The notes beneath the pieces are model-generated. The model was given only the letters and a program-made list of their open reading frames with translations. It made no database searches and was not told where the DNA came from. Positions 1-9,489 of a stretch of DNA of 64,000 nt are shown in pieces. Both the position numbers and the translations under genes were made by a program. The stretch covers positions 186,001-250,000 of the forward strand of contig CAWCDI010000005.1 of assembly GCA_963794415.1 (NCBI GenBank). The letters are read 5' to 3'. Position 1 is the stretch's first letter. Each line of letters starts with the position of its first letter. Source of the stretch: CAVPTL01 sp963794415. GTDB lineage: Bacteria; Actinomycetota; Thermoleophilia; Gaiellales; JAICJC01.

Positions 1-298
1 GCGCGAGGTACACCGGCGGCCCGAACGTGCCGTCGGAGTGGCGGTAGACGGGCTTCAGGATCGGCTCGCCCTGGCGCAGCAGCCGGAGGTGCTGATCCAT
101 CACGTCGAGGTAGTTGCACGCGGGGTCGAGCGGGGTGATCTGACGGCCGGCGCGCTGGGCCCGGTCGAACCGGTGGTAGTCGTCCAGGCAGACGTGCGAG
201 ACGGCGTCGGCGCCGAGCACGCGGACGAGGCCGCGGGTGAGCGTCGTCTTCCCGCTGGCGGAGTCACCCACCACTCCAAGCAAGATCGGTCTGGGCAT
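1..298 (-). CDS. Phosphoribulokinase/uridine kinase-like P-loop kinase, 3' part outside the window
   Basis: The gene reads leftward from an ATG at 296-298 and runs off the window edge, so only about 99 N-terminal residues are visible. They open with a beta strand and a P-loop (GDSASGKTT, about residues 11-19). LDDYHRFDR at about residue 44 and TPLDPACNYLDVM further on are typical of phosphoribulokinase and uridine kinase proteins, which phosphorylate the sugar hydroxyl of ribulose-5-phosphate or uridine with ATP. The DDYHR motif favours the phosphoribulokinase branch over uridine kinase. The C-terminal half would decide. No Calvin-cycle neighbour is visible, so the physiological role is open. 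Confidence 0.8.
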   Translation of the reverse strand, partial: MPRPILLGVVGDSASGKTTLTRGLVRVLGADAVSHVCLDDYHRFDRAQRAGRQITPLDPACNYLDVMDQHLRLLRQGEPILKPVYRHSDGTFGPPVYLA

Positions 299-425
299 GC
301 TGAGCCGAGTCTATCCGGAGGTGTGTCAACAGCTTGACAGCGTCCCCCGAACGGGTAGTCTTGCCTCATACTCTTCACGCGGGGGGCCGGTGGGCGGTTG
401 ACCCTGCGTGGGATTCGAGGCGGCA

Positions 426-1646
426 ATGACACGGATTCGCACAATCCCGATCGTGATCCTGGCTGTGGTGGCGCTGAGCGCCGTCACGAGCAGCGGCATG
501 GCGTTCGGCGGGACGGTCACGCCCCCCGCGCCAACGACGGGAGGGAGCGGCGGCGGAGGCGGCGTCACACCCCCCTCGACCAACACCGGCGGCGGCTCAT
601 CCTCCGGCGGAACATCTTCGGGCGGCACCTCGTCATCGGGCGGCACGACCTCCTCCGGCGGCACGACGTCCTCCGGTGGCGGCTCGACCTCGACGGGCAC
701 GACAGGCACCGGCGGCGGTACCACCACGGTGCACCACTCTGCCCCGCCCGCCCCGACGTCGGTGCACGCCGCCGCGATCGGCCCGGCAGCGATCAAGGTG
801 AAGTGGCTCCTGCCGAGCAGCTCGCTGATCCACGACGTGGTCGTCCGCCGCGGCGCAGAGGGCAGCTGCCCCCGGTCGCCGAGCGAGGGCAAGGCGATCG
901 GCGGGAACGCCGTGCGCCAGAGCCAGCCCGATACCTCGGTGGCTGCCGGCACCAAGTACTGCTACAGCGTGTTCACGGTCGGAAGCTACGGCCACGGTCG
1001 CAGCAGCGCGAATGCGCTCAGCGCCGCCGGGGCAGTGACCGGCGTGAAGGCCGTCGCCTCGCCCGGCAAGGTCAACATCACGTGGGCGCCCGCCAAGGGC
1101 GCGGCCGACTACATCGTGGTTGCCAGCTCCAAGGGCTGCCCCACCCGTCCGGCCGGCGCTCGGCAGATCCCCATCGTCAGTAGCCGCCACGCCGTCGATA
1201 CCAAGGGCACCGGCGGCGACAAGGTCTGCTATTCGGTGTTCGCGACCAACGGCGCGGCCTTCTCACACTCGGCCGCAACGACGTCGTCGGTGGACTACGT
1301 CGCGCCGGCATCGGCGTCGAACGCCACGCCCAGCACCGGCGCGGCGACCACGACGCCGCCCGCCACCGCAGCCTCCAGCTCGTCGTCGTCGGCGTTCAGC
1401 TCGAGCCTGGTGAAGATCGTCGGCGCCGTCGCCGTTGCAGTGCTCGTCCTGGCGGCGATCGCCTTCCTGATCATCCGGTTCGTGGGCCGCTCGCGGGACG
1501 ATGACTGGCAGTACACCTCGCGCGGCGGTGGCGGCAGCAGCCGGAGCATCGCGCTCGGCAGCTACGACGGCGCAGCACTCGTCATCCCCGCAGTCATCGT
1601 GGTGATCGGCGTCGGACTCCTCGTCGCGGCAGCGCTGACGCTGTGA
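426..1646 (+). CDS. Secreted/membrane protein with fibronectin III-like domains and two C-terminal membrane segments
   Basis: This is a 406-residue protein. I chose the ATG at 426 because GAGG lies 7 bases upstream, rather than an in-frame GTG at 408. A hydrophobic signal segment (about residues 5-28) is followed by a low-complexity Gly/Ser/Thr linker of about 75 residues and two FnIII-like beta domains (residues about 110-290). Each domain contains the phrase KYCYSVF or KVCYSVF. A Ser-rich linker leads to a membrane helix near residue 340 and a second at the very C-terminus. It is probably displayed outside the cell. The stop overlaps the next start as GTGA, so the pair is translationally coupled. 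No enzymatic motif is visible and the function is unknown. Confidence 0.75.
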   Translation: MTRIRTIPIVILAVVALSAVTSSGMAFGGTVTPPAPTTGGSGGGGGVTPPSTNTGGGSSSGGTSSGGTSSSGGTTSSGGTTSSGGGSTSTGTTGTGGGTTTVHHSAPPAPTSVHAAAIGPAAIKVKWLLPSSSLIHDVVVRRGAEGSCPRSPSEGKAIGGNAVRQSQPDTSVAAGTKYCYSVFTVGSYGHGRSSANALSAAGAVTGVKAVASPGKVNITWAPAKGAADYIVVASSKGCPTRPAGARQIPIVSSRHAVDTKGTGGDKVCYSVFATNGAAFSHSAATTSSVDYVAPASASNATPSTGAATTTPPATAASSSSSSAFSSSLVKIVGAVAVAVLVLAAIAFLIIRFVGRSRDDDWQYTSRGGGGSSRSIALGSYDGAALVIPAVIVVIGVGLLVAAALTL

Positions 1647-2955
1647 GCCGCGTGCGCCTCACTCTCGCCGTCGTCGTGCTCGCCGCGCTGGCATTCGTGC
1701 CGAGCGCGTTCGCCGGGCCGGGCCTGCCGTTCTCGGGCCAGGACGACATCGGATTCAACGCCGACATCGGCAGCACCGACACCGCGACGCTCTCGATCAC
1801 CAACTCCGACACCGTTCCGCACCTCATCAACACCATCACGGTGTCGGGTGACCTCGCGTTCTCGAACGGCACGGCTGCGACAACACGACGCTCAACCCCG
1901 GCGACCAGTGCCTGGTGGGCGTGACGTTCCAGCCGGGATCGGTCGGCATCAAGACCGCCCAGCTGATCGCCACGTACGACGGCGGCAGCACCCAGGGCGG
2001 CGTCTCCGAGCTGAGCGGCGTTGGCACCAATCCCCCGGCAACGTTGCCCCCCACGTTCTCGCCCGGTTCGCACGATTTCGGCAGCCAGACCATCGGCCAG
2101 GCCGGCGCGTCAGTCCAGTACACGGTGCACAACCCGAACCTCGGATCGATCAACATGACGTCGATCACGATGGCGGGAGCCAACCCCGGCGCCTTCAAGA
2201 AGCCGGGCGACAGCTGCTCCGGAAGCTCGCTCGCGGGCGGCTCGGACTGTACCTTCACGATCCGGTATTACCCGAGCGGCGCCGGCGGCCAGAGCGCGAT
2301 CATCCAGATCGCGGACTCCATCGGCACGCAGCAGATCAACGTCAGCGGCACCGGCAGTCGCCCCGCGGCGTTCACGGGCTTCCTCGGCTCGGTCGGGTGC
2401 ACCGCCTCGACCCTCACCTGGAACGTCGCCAACGGCACCTTCGGCAGCTGGATCGTGCGAAACGCGAGCCACGCGCCTACGGGCCCGCTCGACGGCGCCC
2501 GCCAGCTGCGCACGTCAACCGGCGTGCTGCTCGACGGCAACCTGAAGCAGTTCCACACCTACTACTACGCCATCTACGCGCAGTACAAGACCGACATGCC
2601 CAACGGCAACGGCCAGGTCGTGTACTCGGATCCGAAGCGCATCGCGCTGAAGACCGGCCGCATCTGCAAGCCGCAGCACTACGCGCACATCTCGTCCACC
2701 ACGCCGCTGATCAACTGGACAGCCGTGTCGGGCTCGACGGCCTACGGCATCAAGATCCAGAACCACGGCGTGTTCATCCAGTCCAAGTTCCTGGCCTCGA
2801 CGAAGCCGCGCTACCAGGTGCCGGCGAGCTGGACGCTGAACGGCGTCAAGCGCAGCCTCAAGCACGGCCAGCAGTACGCGGTGTTCGTGTTCTCGTACTC
2901 GAAGAAGCACCCCAACGGTGTGGGCATCGGGTCGACCACGTTCACCATCAAGTAG
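1643..2955 (+). CDS. Secreted choice-of-anchor-D/ASH-like beta protein (one-base indel near 1873)
   Basis: The GTG start at 1643 overlaps the previous stop by four bases. A signal peptide ending in SAFAG is followed by an immunoglobulin-like domain of the choice-of-anchor D / HYDIN type. This reads through GVTFQPGSVGIKTAQL and repeats as CTFTIRYYPSGAGGQ. An FnIII-like C-terminal half follows. The reading frame changes once near 1871-1876. Reading ACGGCTGC with one more G restores a continuous protein with GCDNTTLNPGDQCLVG, the standard end of this fold. The split is therefore more likely a sequencing deletion than a dead gene. The role is probably cell-surface structure or adhesion. No catalytic residues are seen. 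Confidence 0.7.
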
Positions 2956-2967
2956 CCCGGCCGGGCC

Positions 2968-4068
2968 TCACGGCGGCCGGTAGCCAAGCGCCGCCGCGGC
3001 CATCAGCAGGAACTGGAGCGTCGGCGCGAACACCACGAACGCGCGGTGCACGGTGACGCGCCGCAGCCCCACGTCGGCCAGCGCGAACATCAGCGGGAAC
3101 GCCACCAGCCCGAACCGTCCCACCGAGTAGAGCACGCTCGAGAGCAGCGGCATGATGAAGATGCCCGCGACGAAGAGCACGTCCTCCATGCGGTTCTCGC
3201 GGAAGGTGCGCCGCTTCCAGATGGGGATCAGGAGCAGCAGGTAGGCGATCACCGTCACGCCGCGCGCGAGGTAGAAGACGTCGTGGGTGGTGCCGAACCG
3301 CCAGAACTGGTCGATCAGCGGCCAGAGCGGGATCGCGAGGTGCCCGCCCCACTCGCTCTGGATCTTCACCATCGCCAGCGGATCGCCCACGGCGTGCCAG
3401 AGCCACGCGGCGTGGCTCATCAGCCCCACCGCCGGCGCGGCCGCCAGGAGCCACGATGAGACCGTCCTTCGGTGCCAGGCCCTCCAGGCAAGCGCCGGCA
3501 CCAGCGCGGCCCCTGTGATGCGCGTGAGGCCCGTCAGGAACGCCAGCGGGATCGCCCAGCCGTCCTTCTCGCGATCCGACAGCACGAACATCCACACGGT
3601 GAGCGCCAGGAAGATCCCCTCCGAGTAGGCGAAGACCAGCGCGAAGGCGTACGGCGAGAGCACCAGGTAGAGGAGCGCCCGGCGGGCGTGTGCCTCCGAG
3701 AGCCGCTCGCGGGCCAGCGTGTACATGCCCACCATCGCCGCCAGCGTCGCGAGGTTCGAGACGGCCATCGCCGTGATCGCGTCGCCGGTGGGGATCACCT
3801 CGCGCCACAGCCACATCAGCATCGGGAAGAGCGGGAAGAACGCCACCGAGAGGCCCTTCTGATACCCGTGGTGGCTGATCTGGACGTAGTAGACGGTGTC
3901 CCAGCCGGTGACCGCCGTCCACGGCTGCACCTGCCAGTGGGCGAGCGCGCGGTGCCACCCCAGCTGGTGCGTGAGAGCCACGCCGGCAACGATCACGGCC
4001 ACCCGGCTTCCGACCCAAAGCCCGACGACCCACCGCCACATTCTCCGCACGTCGGGTTTGGTGATCAC
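2968..4068 (-). CDS. GT-C mannosyltransferase, PIG-V-like integral membrane protein
   Basis: This is a 366-residue polytopic protein with about 9-10 membrane segments. The N-terminal region holds WDTVYYVQISHHGYQKGL followed by AFFPLFPMLMWL. This is the WD..YY..I...GY / AFFPLYP signature of PIG-V-type mannosyltransferases, which take the sugar from a polyprenyl-phosphate donor on the outer face of the membrane. The start is a GTG at 4066-4068. An ATG ten codons later is an alternative. The acceptor cannot be deduced. In actinobacteria such proteins act on glycolipids, wall glycans or secreted proteins, which would fit the secreted genes upstream. It lies convergent to the previous gene with 12 bases between stops. 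Confidence 0.8.
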   Translation of the reverse strand: MITKPDVRRMWRWVVGLWVGSRVAVIVAGVALTHQLGWHRALAHWQVQPWTAVTGWDTVYYVQISHHGYQKGLSVAFFPLFPMLMWLWREVIPTGDAITAMAVSNLATLAAMVGMYTLARERLSEAHARRALLYLVLSPYAFALVFAYSEGIFLALTVWMFVLSDREKDGWAIPLAFLTGLTRITGAALVPALAWRAWHRRTVSSWLLAAAPAVGLMSHAAWLWHAVGDPLAMVKIQSEWGGHLAIPLWPLIDQFWRFGTTHDVFYLARGVTVIAYLLLLIPIWKRRTFRENRMEDVLFVAGIFIMPLLSSVLYSVGRFGLVAFPLMFALADVGLRRVTVHRAFVVFAPTLQFLLMAAAALGYRPP

Positions 4069-4126
4069 GGGCGCCCACGCTACCGCTTGTGCGATTCCCG
4101 CGCGGAGCCGATATCCTCCCAGACCT

Positions 4127-4216
4127 GGAGAGGTGGCCGAGTGGCTGAAGGCGCCCGCCTGCTAAGTGGGTCTGGGGGGTAAACCTCCAGCGAGGGTTCG
4201 AATCCCTCCCTCTCCG
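4127..4216 (+). tRNA. tRNA-Ser (anticodon GCT)
   Basis: The 90-nt sequence has an acceptor stem GGAGAGG pairing with CCTCTCC and discriminator G. The anticodon loop is CTGCTAA, so the anticodon is GCT, which reads AGC/AGU serine codons. A long variable arm is present, as expected for tRNA-Ser. The T-arm contains GGGTTCGAATCCC. No CCA is encoded. Confidence 0.95.
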
Positions 4217-4241
4217 TTCGTCCGCCGCCGCTGGAGGCAGC

Positions 4242-4845
4242 ATGTCCGAGTCGGTTCTGTACATGTCCATGTCCGTCGATGGATTCATCGCAGCGCCCAA
4301 CGACGGGCCGGGGAATCCCGGCGGCGACGAGTTCATGCGCCTGCACGAGTGGATCGGGTTCCCGGCCGAGGGGCCGGACTCCACCGACCTGCGCTCGGCC
4401 GACCAGACCGGCGTGGGCCAGCACTTCCTGGACGAGATCAACGCCACCGGCGCGGTGCTCGCGGGGCGGCGCACCGTCGAGCAGGTCGACCACTGGGAGG
4501 GCAACCATCACGGCGTCCCCATCTTCGTGCCCAGCCACCGCGCGCCGGGGCCGTCGGTCGCGGGCTATCCGCTGGTCACCTACGTCAGCGACGGCATCGA
4601 GAGCGCGATGGCGCAGGCCAAGGCCGCTGCGGGTGAGCGAAACGTGATGGTGCACGGCGCCTACACCGCGCAGCGCGCGCTCGAGGCCGGCGTGCTCGAC
4701 CAGCTCTCGATCCACCTTGTCCCGGTGCTCTTCGCGAAGGGGCTTCGGCTCTTCGACGTGCTGCCGCAGCGGATCGAGCTCGAGGTGATGCAGGTGATCG
4801 ACACGCCGGATGGCGACCCACCTGCGCTACCGCGTGCGTCGCTGA
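4242..4845 (+). CDS. DHFR/RibD C-terminal-family reductase (one-base insertion near 4812)
   Basis: The start is ATG 4242 with GGAGG five bases upstream. The protein begins VLYMSMSVDGFIAAPND, the signature start of the bacterial RibD_C dihydrofolate-reductase-like family. It continues with LAGRRTVEQVDHWEG and NVMVHGAYTAQRALEAGVLDQL. Members are NAD(P)H-dependent reductases with substrates other than riboflavin precursors in most cases. As written, the frame runs on into the next gene. Removing one G from GG at 4812-4813 restores the usual family ending ATHLRYRVRR and a TGA at 4843-4845. That stop overlaps the next ATG as TGATG. I therefore treat this as a separate gene of about 200 residues. 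Confidence 0.8.
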
Positions 4846-5699
4846 TGGACGTCGTCCACCTGAAAGAGGCCGGCCCGGCGCTCGGCCTCGCCGAGCCGCA
4901 GCTGCGCGCCTCGGGCGCCGAGGGCGAGCTGGTCTACGGCATCCTGCGGCGGCTCGTCGATGAGCCCAACGCCTGGGGCGAGACCACCATCATGATCGGA
5001 AGCGGCGATGACGGCCCGCAGGCCATCACGCAGATGACCGGATCACACCCGGTGCTGATCGTGGGCTTCACCGATCCCCGCACGCTCGACCACGGCGCCC
5101 TGGTCGCCGCGATGAAGGACGCCGGCCGGCTCCCGCCCGGCGTGAACGGCGCCGAGCGCTGGGCGGAGCCCTACGCCGAGGCCTGGCGCGCGACGGGCGC
5201 CACCACGGAGGTCGGCCGGCGCTCGCGGGCGTTCGAGCTGCGCACCGTGCGGCCGCCGCGCATGCCCGCCGGGCGCATGCGCACCGCCACCGACCACGAC
5301 CATCCGCTGATGGTCGAGTGGGTCATGGCGTTCGGTGACGACATCGGCGAGACCATCGACCGCACCTCCGCCGAGCACTGGGTCACGACGATGACCGCAG
5401 CACACGATCTGGCCGTGTGGGAGCGAGGCGGCGAGCCGGTCTCGATTGCCGCAGTGAACCGGCGCACGCCCGCGTCGTCGTGCATCGCCTACGTCTACAC
5501 CCCGCCTGCGCTTCGCGGCAACGGGTATGCGAGCGCCGTGGTCGCGGAGCTCTCACAGCGCGAGCTCGACGCCGGCCAGGAGTGGTGCTCGCTCTTCACC
5601 GACCTCGCCAACCCCACCACCAACCACATCTACGCCGAGATCGGGTACGAGCCGAAGACCGACTTCGTGCACTACCTCCTCACGCACCCAGGTACCTGA
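4845..5699 (+). CDS. GNAT-family N-acetyltransferase
   Basis: This is a 284-residue protein starting at the ATG that overlaps the preceding stop. The N-terminal half (about residues 10-130) lacks a clear motif. The C-terminal half is a GNAT fold, with AYVYTPPALRGNGYASAVV as the R/Q-x-x-G-x-G/A acetyl-CoA loop and TNHIYAEIGYEPKTDF as the usual final strand-helix of the family. It probably acetylates a small molecule or peptide amine. The last 20 bases overlap the 3' end of the peptidase E gene on the other strand. In the raw sequence it is fused to the reductase upstream by one inserted base. Confidence 0.75.
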   Translation: MDVVHLKEAGPALGLAEPQLRASGAEGELVYGILRRLVDEPNAWGETTIMIGSGDDGPQAITQMTGSHPVLIVGFTDPRTLDHGALVAAMKDAGRLPPGVNGAERWAEPYAEAWRATGATTEVGRRSRAFELRTVRPPRMPAGRMRTATDHDHPLMVEWVMAFGDDIGETIDRTSAEHWVTTMTAAHDLAVWERGGEPVSIAAVNRRTPASSCIAYVYTPPALRGNGYASAVVAELSQRELDAGQEWCSLFTDLANPTTNHIYAEIGYEPKTDFVHYLLTHPGT

Positions 5700-6367
5700 C
5701 CTCCAGGGGCGTCTCCGTGTCTGCCTCCACCCGGTAGGCGCGGGCGGCCGGCAGCGAGGTGACCACCTCGCGCAGCTCGGTGCCGGCGAAGTGGAGCGCA
5801 GCACCGTCATCGGCCGCGTACCCGGCGGGAAACCCGCCGGCCACCAGGCGCCGGTAGAGCGGGCGGCGCTCGGCCTCGCCGTCGTAGTGCGGGCAGAACG
5901 TCCCTGCCAGAAAGCCCCAGGCCGTCGCTCAGCCCGGCGAGGGTGCCGTAGCTATCGGTGGTGCCGCCCTCGAACCAGCAGAGGCCACCGGCGGATGGCC
6001 CGCAGAGGACGACTCCGGCCGCCCACGCCTCGCGCAGCGCGGCATCCACCCCGAACGCCCGCCAGGCGGCCAGCATCAGCACCGTGTTGCCTCCGGCCAC
6101 GTAGATCACGTCCTGGGCGAGCAGGTGGGCGCGCACGTCGGCGATCTCGCGCTGCACGAGTGCGAGGTGCGAGGCATCGGCGCGATCGCCGGGAAACGCG
6201 GCGTAGAAGCGCTCGATGACGCTCTCGGCGTCGCCGGTCGCCGTGGGGATGAAGCACACGCGCGGCGTTGCCGTGCCGGAGAGCCCCAGGATGTAGTCGT
6301 CCAGCAGGGGGTTCTCGGGCTCGGTCAGGAAGCCTCCGCCCCCCATCGCTACGATGGTGCGATCCAT
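5680..6367 (-). CDS. Peptidase E family (S51) protein (one-base insertion at 5911-5913)
   Basis: The gene starts at ATG 6365-6367 with AAAGGAGG six bases upstream. The protein reads TIVAMGGGGF, then IYVAGGNTVLMLAAW and LCGPSAGGLCWFEGG. The serine in GPSAGG is the S51 nucleophile. Peptidase E and cyanophycinase-like enzymes cleave Asp-X dipeptides or related peptides in the cytoplasm. As written the frame is lost after LAGLSDGLG. Reading CTTT as CTT (AAA at 5911-5913 on the + strand) restores LAGTFCPHYDGEAERRP, the family's conserved follow-on, and a C-terminus ending VRYLGA at 5680. The corrected length is about 229 residues. The gene is divergent from the beta-propeller gene. Confidence 0.8.
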
Positions 6368-6473
6368 TGCCTACCTCCTTTCATCCAATAACTGGTTGGC
6401 CTGACCGGATTATGCGTGTACCGTTACAAGGCTGGGGTAGGTGGTGACGACGAGACTCGGGGGCTCCAAATTG

Positions 6474-8244
6474 ATGCGTAGAGGTGTTGTGCGAACGTGC
6501 GGCGTGCTGGCCGCAGTGGGGATTTCGGCGCTGGCGGTATCGGCAGCGCAGGCGGCGGTCGGGACGAAGCCTTCTGGGCCGTACCAGACCAACGGGCGTG
6601 TCGAGCAGATCGTCATCTCCGGCAACACGGCGTACGTCGCCGGGCAGTTCACGTCGGTGCGGCCGGCCGGAAGCGCCGCGGGCACCGGCGAGGTGACGCG
6701 AAACCACGTCGCGGCGTTCAACGTCCAGACGGGTGCGCTCCTGCCCTGGGACCCCAACGCCAACAACACCGTGCAGTCGCTGGTCGTGAGCGGCTCCAAC
6801 GTCTACATGGGCGGCCTCTTCACCACGGTCGGCGGCCACAACGACCAGCGCCTCGCCGAGGTGGACGCAACCAGCGGCGCGGCCAACACCACCTTCAAGG
6901 GCTCCACCAACGCCCAGGTGATGGACATCGCGCTCTCGGGCGGCGTGCTCTACGCCGGCGGCGAGTTCACGCAGGCCGGCTCGGCCAACGCGGTGCGCTC
7001 CCACCTGGCGGCGTTCGACCCCACCACCGGCGCGGTCACCGCGTGGGCGCCCACGGCCGACAACACCGTGAACCAGGTCGTGGCATCCCCCGACGGCTCC
7101 AAGATCTACGTGGCCGGCGCGTTCGGCCGCATCAACAACCTCATCAACTCGCGGCTCGCAGCGCTCAACCCCTCGACCGGGCGCGCCGCTGCCGTGGGTG
7201 AACCACCCCAACGCGGCGGTCTCCTCGATGGTGGCCGACTCGCAGGGCGTCTACGTCGCAGCCACCGGGAACGGCGGCAACGTGACGGCGTTCAATCCCT
7301 CCACGGGCCAGCAGCAGTGGATCGCGGGCACCGACGGAAACACCCAGGCGCTCGCGCTGATGGGCGGCCTCGTCTACGTCGGCGGCCACTTCGCCAACTA
7401 CTGCGGCGCCAACGCGGGCTCCAACCACTGCCCGACCCAGGGCGCCCGCGCCCACGTGATGGCGCTCAACCAGACCACCGGCGCGCTCGACGCGTGGAAG
7501 ACCAGCGCCAACGGCACGCTCGGCGTGTTCGCGGTCACCGGCGCCAACGGCAACATCTTCTGGGGCGGCGACTTCACCAAGTTCGGGAGCATCACCCAGC
7601 AGGGCCTCGCCGAGGTCACGACCATCAACGATCCGACGGTCACCGACTCGGCCCACGGCCAGCCGTCCAACACGAGCGTCACCGTGACGGCGTCGGGCTC
7701 GACCGACAGCGGCCCCGGGTTCGTGGGCTACCGCTACCAGACCTCCACCAACGGCGGCACGACGTGGAGCGCCAACCACACCGGCGCCACGGTCACCATC
7801 ACCGCGGTGGGCACCACGCAGGTGCGCTTCCAGGCCTATGACTCGGCCGGCAACACCACCAACTGGGTGACCGATTCCGTCACGATCCAGGCCGGTGGCG
7901 GCGGGGGCGGCGCGGTCGTCACCTTCAAGGCCTCGGGCTCGGGCTCGGTCGGCACCGGCGGCAACGCCACCATCAAGGGCACCTACACCTGCAACGGAGC
8001 GAGCTCGATCACCATCAGCGGCACGCTGACGGAGGCGTCGAACGGCGCGACCGGCAGCTTCTCCGTGGTGGAGCCGTGCCCGAACAACACCACCTCGACG
8101 AAGTGGCAGACGGTGGCCAAGGCAGGCGCGACGAAGTTCACGTCAGGCGGATCGGCCAGCGAGCAGGTGTCGTGGGCAGCAACCGATCTCTCGAACAACC
8201 AGCCGATCGGCGGCTCGCAGACGGTGACCGTCACGCTCTCGTAG
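6474..8244 (+). CDS. Secreted beta-propeller protein, paralogue 1 (one-base insertion at 7179-7181)
   Basis: The corrected protein is about 589 residues. An N-terminal signal peptide ends in AAQAA. It is followed by repeated blades of about 45 residues with the pattern VYxGGxFTxxGG...LAAxDxxTG, ending each time in a Trp-containing strand (PWDPNANNTV, AWAPTADNTV). The C-terminus carries an Ig-like domain (SVTVTASGSTDSG) and a further Cys-containing beta domain absent from paralogue 2 at 46350. The frame shifts at ACCGGG. Removing one G restores TGAPLPWVNHP, matching the intact paralogue. ATG 6474 aligns with the paralogue's start, and a GTG at 6441 is less likely. It is probably an extracellular scaffold or binding protein. 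Confidence 0.75.
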
Positions 8245-8248
8245 CGGG

Positions 8249-8716
8249 TCACTCACCGAGGTGAGCGGCGAGCCGCTCGATCAGCTCGAGCTGGGCGGGG
8301 ATGATGGCGCGGCGCACCCCGTCCAGATCGAACCACGCGGCCCGGTCGACCTCCGGTATCTGGATGCGCTCGCCCGAGCGCGGCGGCCACTCGATCTCGA
8401 CGAGGTTGCTGCTGACCGTCGCGGGGTCGAGCTCGCCCTCGATCGCAAACCCGTGCACGCGCTTGCCGCTGCGCTGGCGGATCTGGCCGAGCTCGATCAG
8501 CTCGCCCTGCGGCAGCTCCGAGCCCAGCTCCTCGGCGAACTCGCGGCGCGCGGCCGCCCGCGGATCCTCGCCCTCGTCGATCTCGCCCTTGGGGATCGAC
8601 CACACGCCGTCGTCCTTCTTCGCCCAGAACGGCCCGCCGGGATGCACCAGCAGCACCTCGAGCGCCGCGCCCGACCCGCGGTAGAGCGCGACCCCGGCGC
8701 TGGTCTTCGGCGGCAT
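8249..8716 (-). CDS. Nudix hydrolase
   Basis: This is a 155-residue protein with a complete Nudix box. GEIDEG, then E, then DPRAAAR and REFAEELG match GX5EX7REUXEEXG. The preceding strand VWSIPKG is also typical. Such enzymes hydrolyse nucleoside diphosphates linked to another moiety using Mg2+ held by the box glutamates. The N-terminal SAGVALYRG and LLVHPGGPFWAKKDDG place it in the MutT/diadenosine-type group seen in actinobacteria. The substrate is not predictable. Its ATG overlaps the stop of the GNAT gene upstream, so it is the last cistron of the 12334-8249 operon. Confidence 0.9.
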   Translation of the reverse strand: MPPKTSAGVALYRGSGAALEVLLVHPGGPFWAKKDDGVWSIPKGEIDEGEDPRAAARREFAEELGSELPQGELIELGQIRQRSGKRVHGFAIEGELDPATVSSNLVEIEWPPRSGERIQIPEVDRAAWFDLDGVRRAIIPAQLELIERLAAHLGE

Positions 8717-9489
8717 CAGCCCGCCGCCCGCACGAGCTTCGGCCGCACGTAGGCAACCTTGAACCCCTGGCGCAGCATGTTGCGGTACGACGCCGAGGGC
8801 TGGTTGGGCAGCACCTCGCCCGTCTCGGTCACCACCAGCTCGGCGCCGAGCTCCTCGGCCCGCTCGAGCCGCGCCGCGGTGATGGCGCTCTGGCCGCCGC
8901 GGCCGCGGTACTGCGCCACCGTGCCGGAGAGGCCGAGCCAGCCACCGGCCGGGCCCACGTGCAGCGCGCCTGCTGCCACGGGCCGCTCGCCGTCGAAGCC
9001 CAGATAGCACGACCAGCCCGGCAGGCCGGGAAGCGCGGCCAGGTGCGAGGCGAGCTCGGACGAGATGCCGAAGGCCTGATCCACCACGGTTGCGTACGAC
9101 GGGCCCAGCTCCGGCCCGATCAGCTCGATGCGCAGGTCGGTCTCGACCTGCTCGCGGCCGCCCGAAGCCCGCAGGAGCTTCACGTCGGGCGCGCCGTGCT
9201 CGTAGCCGCGCTCCTCGAGCCACGACTGCAGGTTGCGCGGCTCGGCCGACGGCGCGAGGGTGATCGCGTGCTCGACGTTCTCGTAGAGCCCCGCGATGTC
9301 GTCGAGGTCGTCCTGCGTCGCGCCGCGGGCGATGCCCAGGCCGCGCACCGTGTTCAGGATGAGCTCCCGCGACTGCGGGAAGTACGCCGCGATGGCGGTG
9401 CCGACGGCGTGGACGTCGTCTCCCAGCAGGCTCGCCCAGGCATCGGCCTCGGCCAGCTCGAGCATCGACGGGGTCGTGCGGCGGCTCAC
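8716..9489 (-). CDS. GNAT-family acetyltransferase
   Basis: This is a 257-residue protein. The GTG start at 9487-9489 overlaps the TGA of the SDR gene (GTGA). The C-terminal half has the GNAT pattern GPAGGWLGLSGTVAQYRGRG, an RGRGGQ acetyl-CoA loop, then QSAITAARLERAEELGAELVV and SYRNMLRQGFKVAYVRP. The N-terminal half resembles the helical first half of tandem GNAT proteins and has no intact acetyl-CoA loop. It is translationally coupled on both sides (SDR above, Nudix below). It may modify a product or cofactor of the same pathway, but the substrate is unknown. Confidence 0.75.
   Translation of the reverse strand: MSRRTTPSMLELAEADAWASLLGDDVHAVGTAIAAYFPQSRELILNTVRGLGIARGATQDDLDDIAGLYENVEHAITLAPSAEPRNLQSWLEERGYEHGAPDVKLLRASGGREQVETDLRIELIGPELGPSYATVVDQAFGISSELASHLAALPGLPGWSCYLGFDGERPVAAGALHVGPAGGWLGLSGTVAQYRGRGGQSAITAARLERAEELGAELVVTETGEVLPNQPSASYRNMLRQGFKVAYVRPKLVRAAG

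Noticed and set aside
541..720. A simple-repeat or CRISPR-like array in the first secreted gene
   Set aside because: It is a degenerate Ser/Gly-coding linker in frame. There are no spacers of constant length. No CRISPR array is seen anywhere in the window.
6366..6474. TTGTAACG plus CATAAT upstream of peptidase E as a promoter
   Set aside because: The spacing is only nine bases, far from a working -35/-10 distance.
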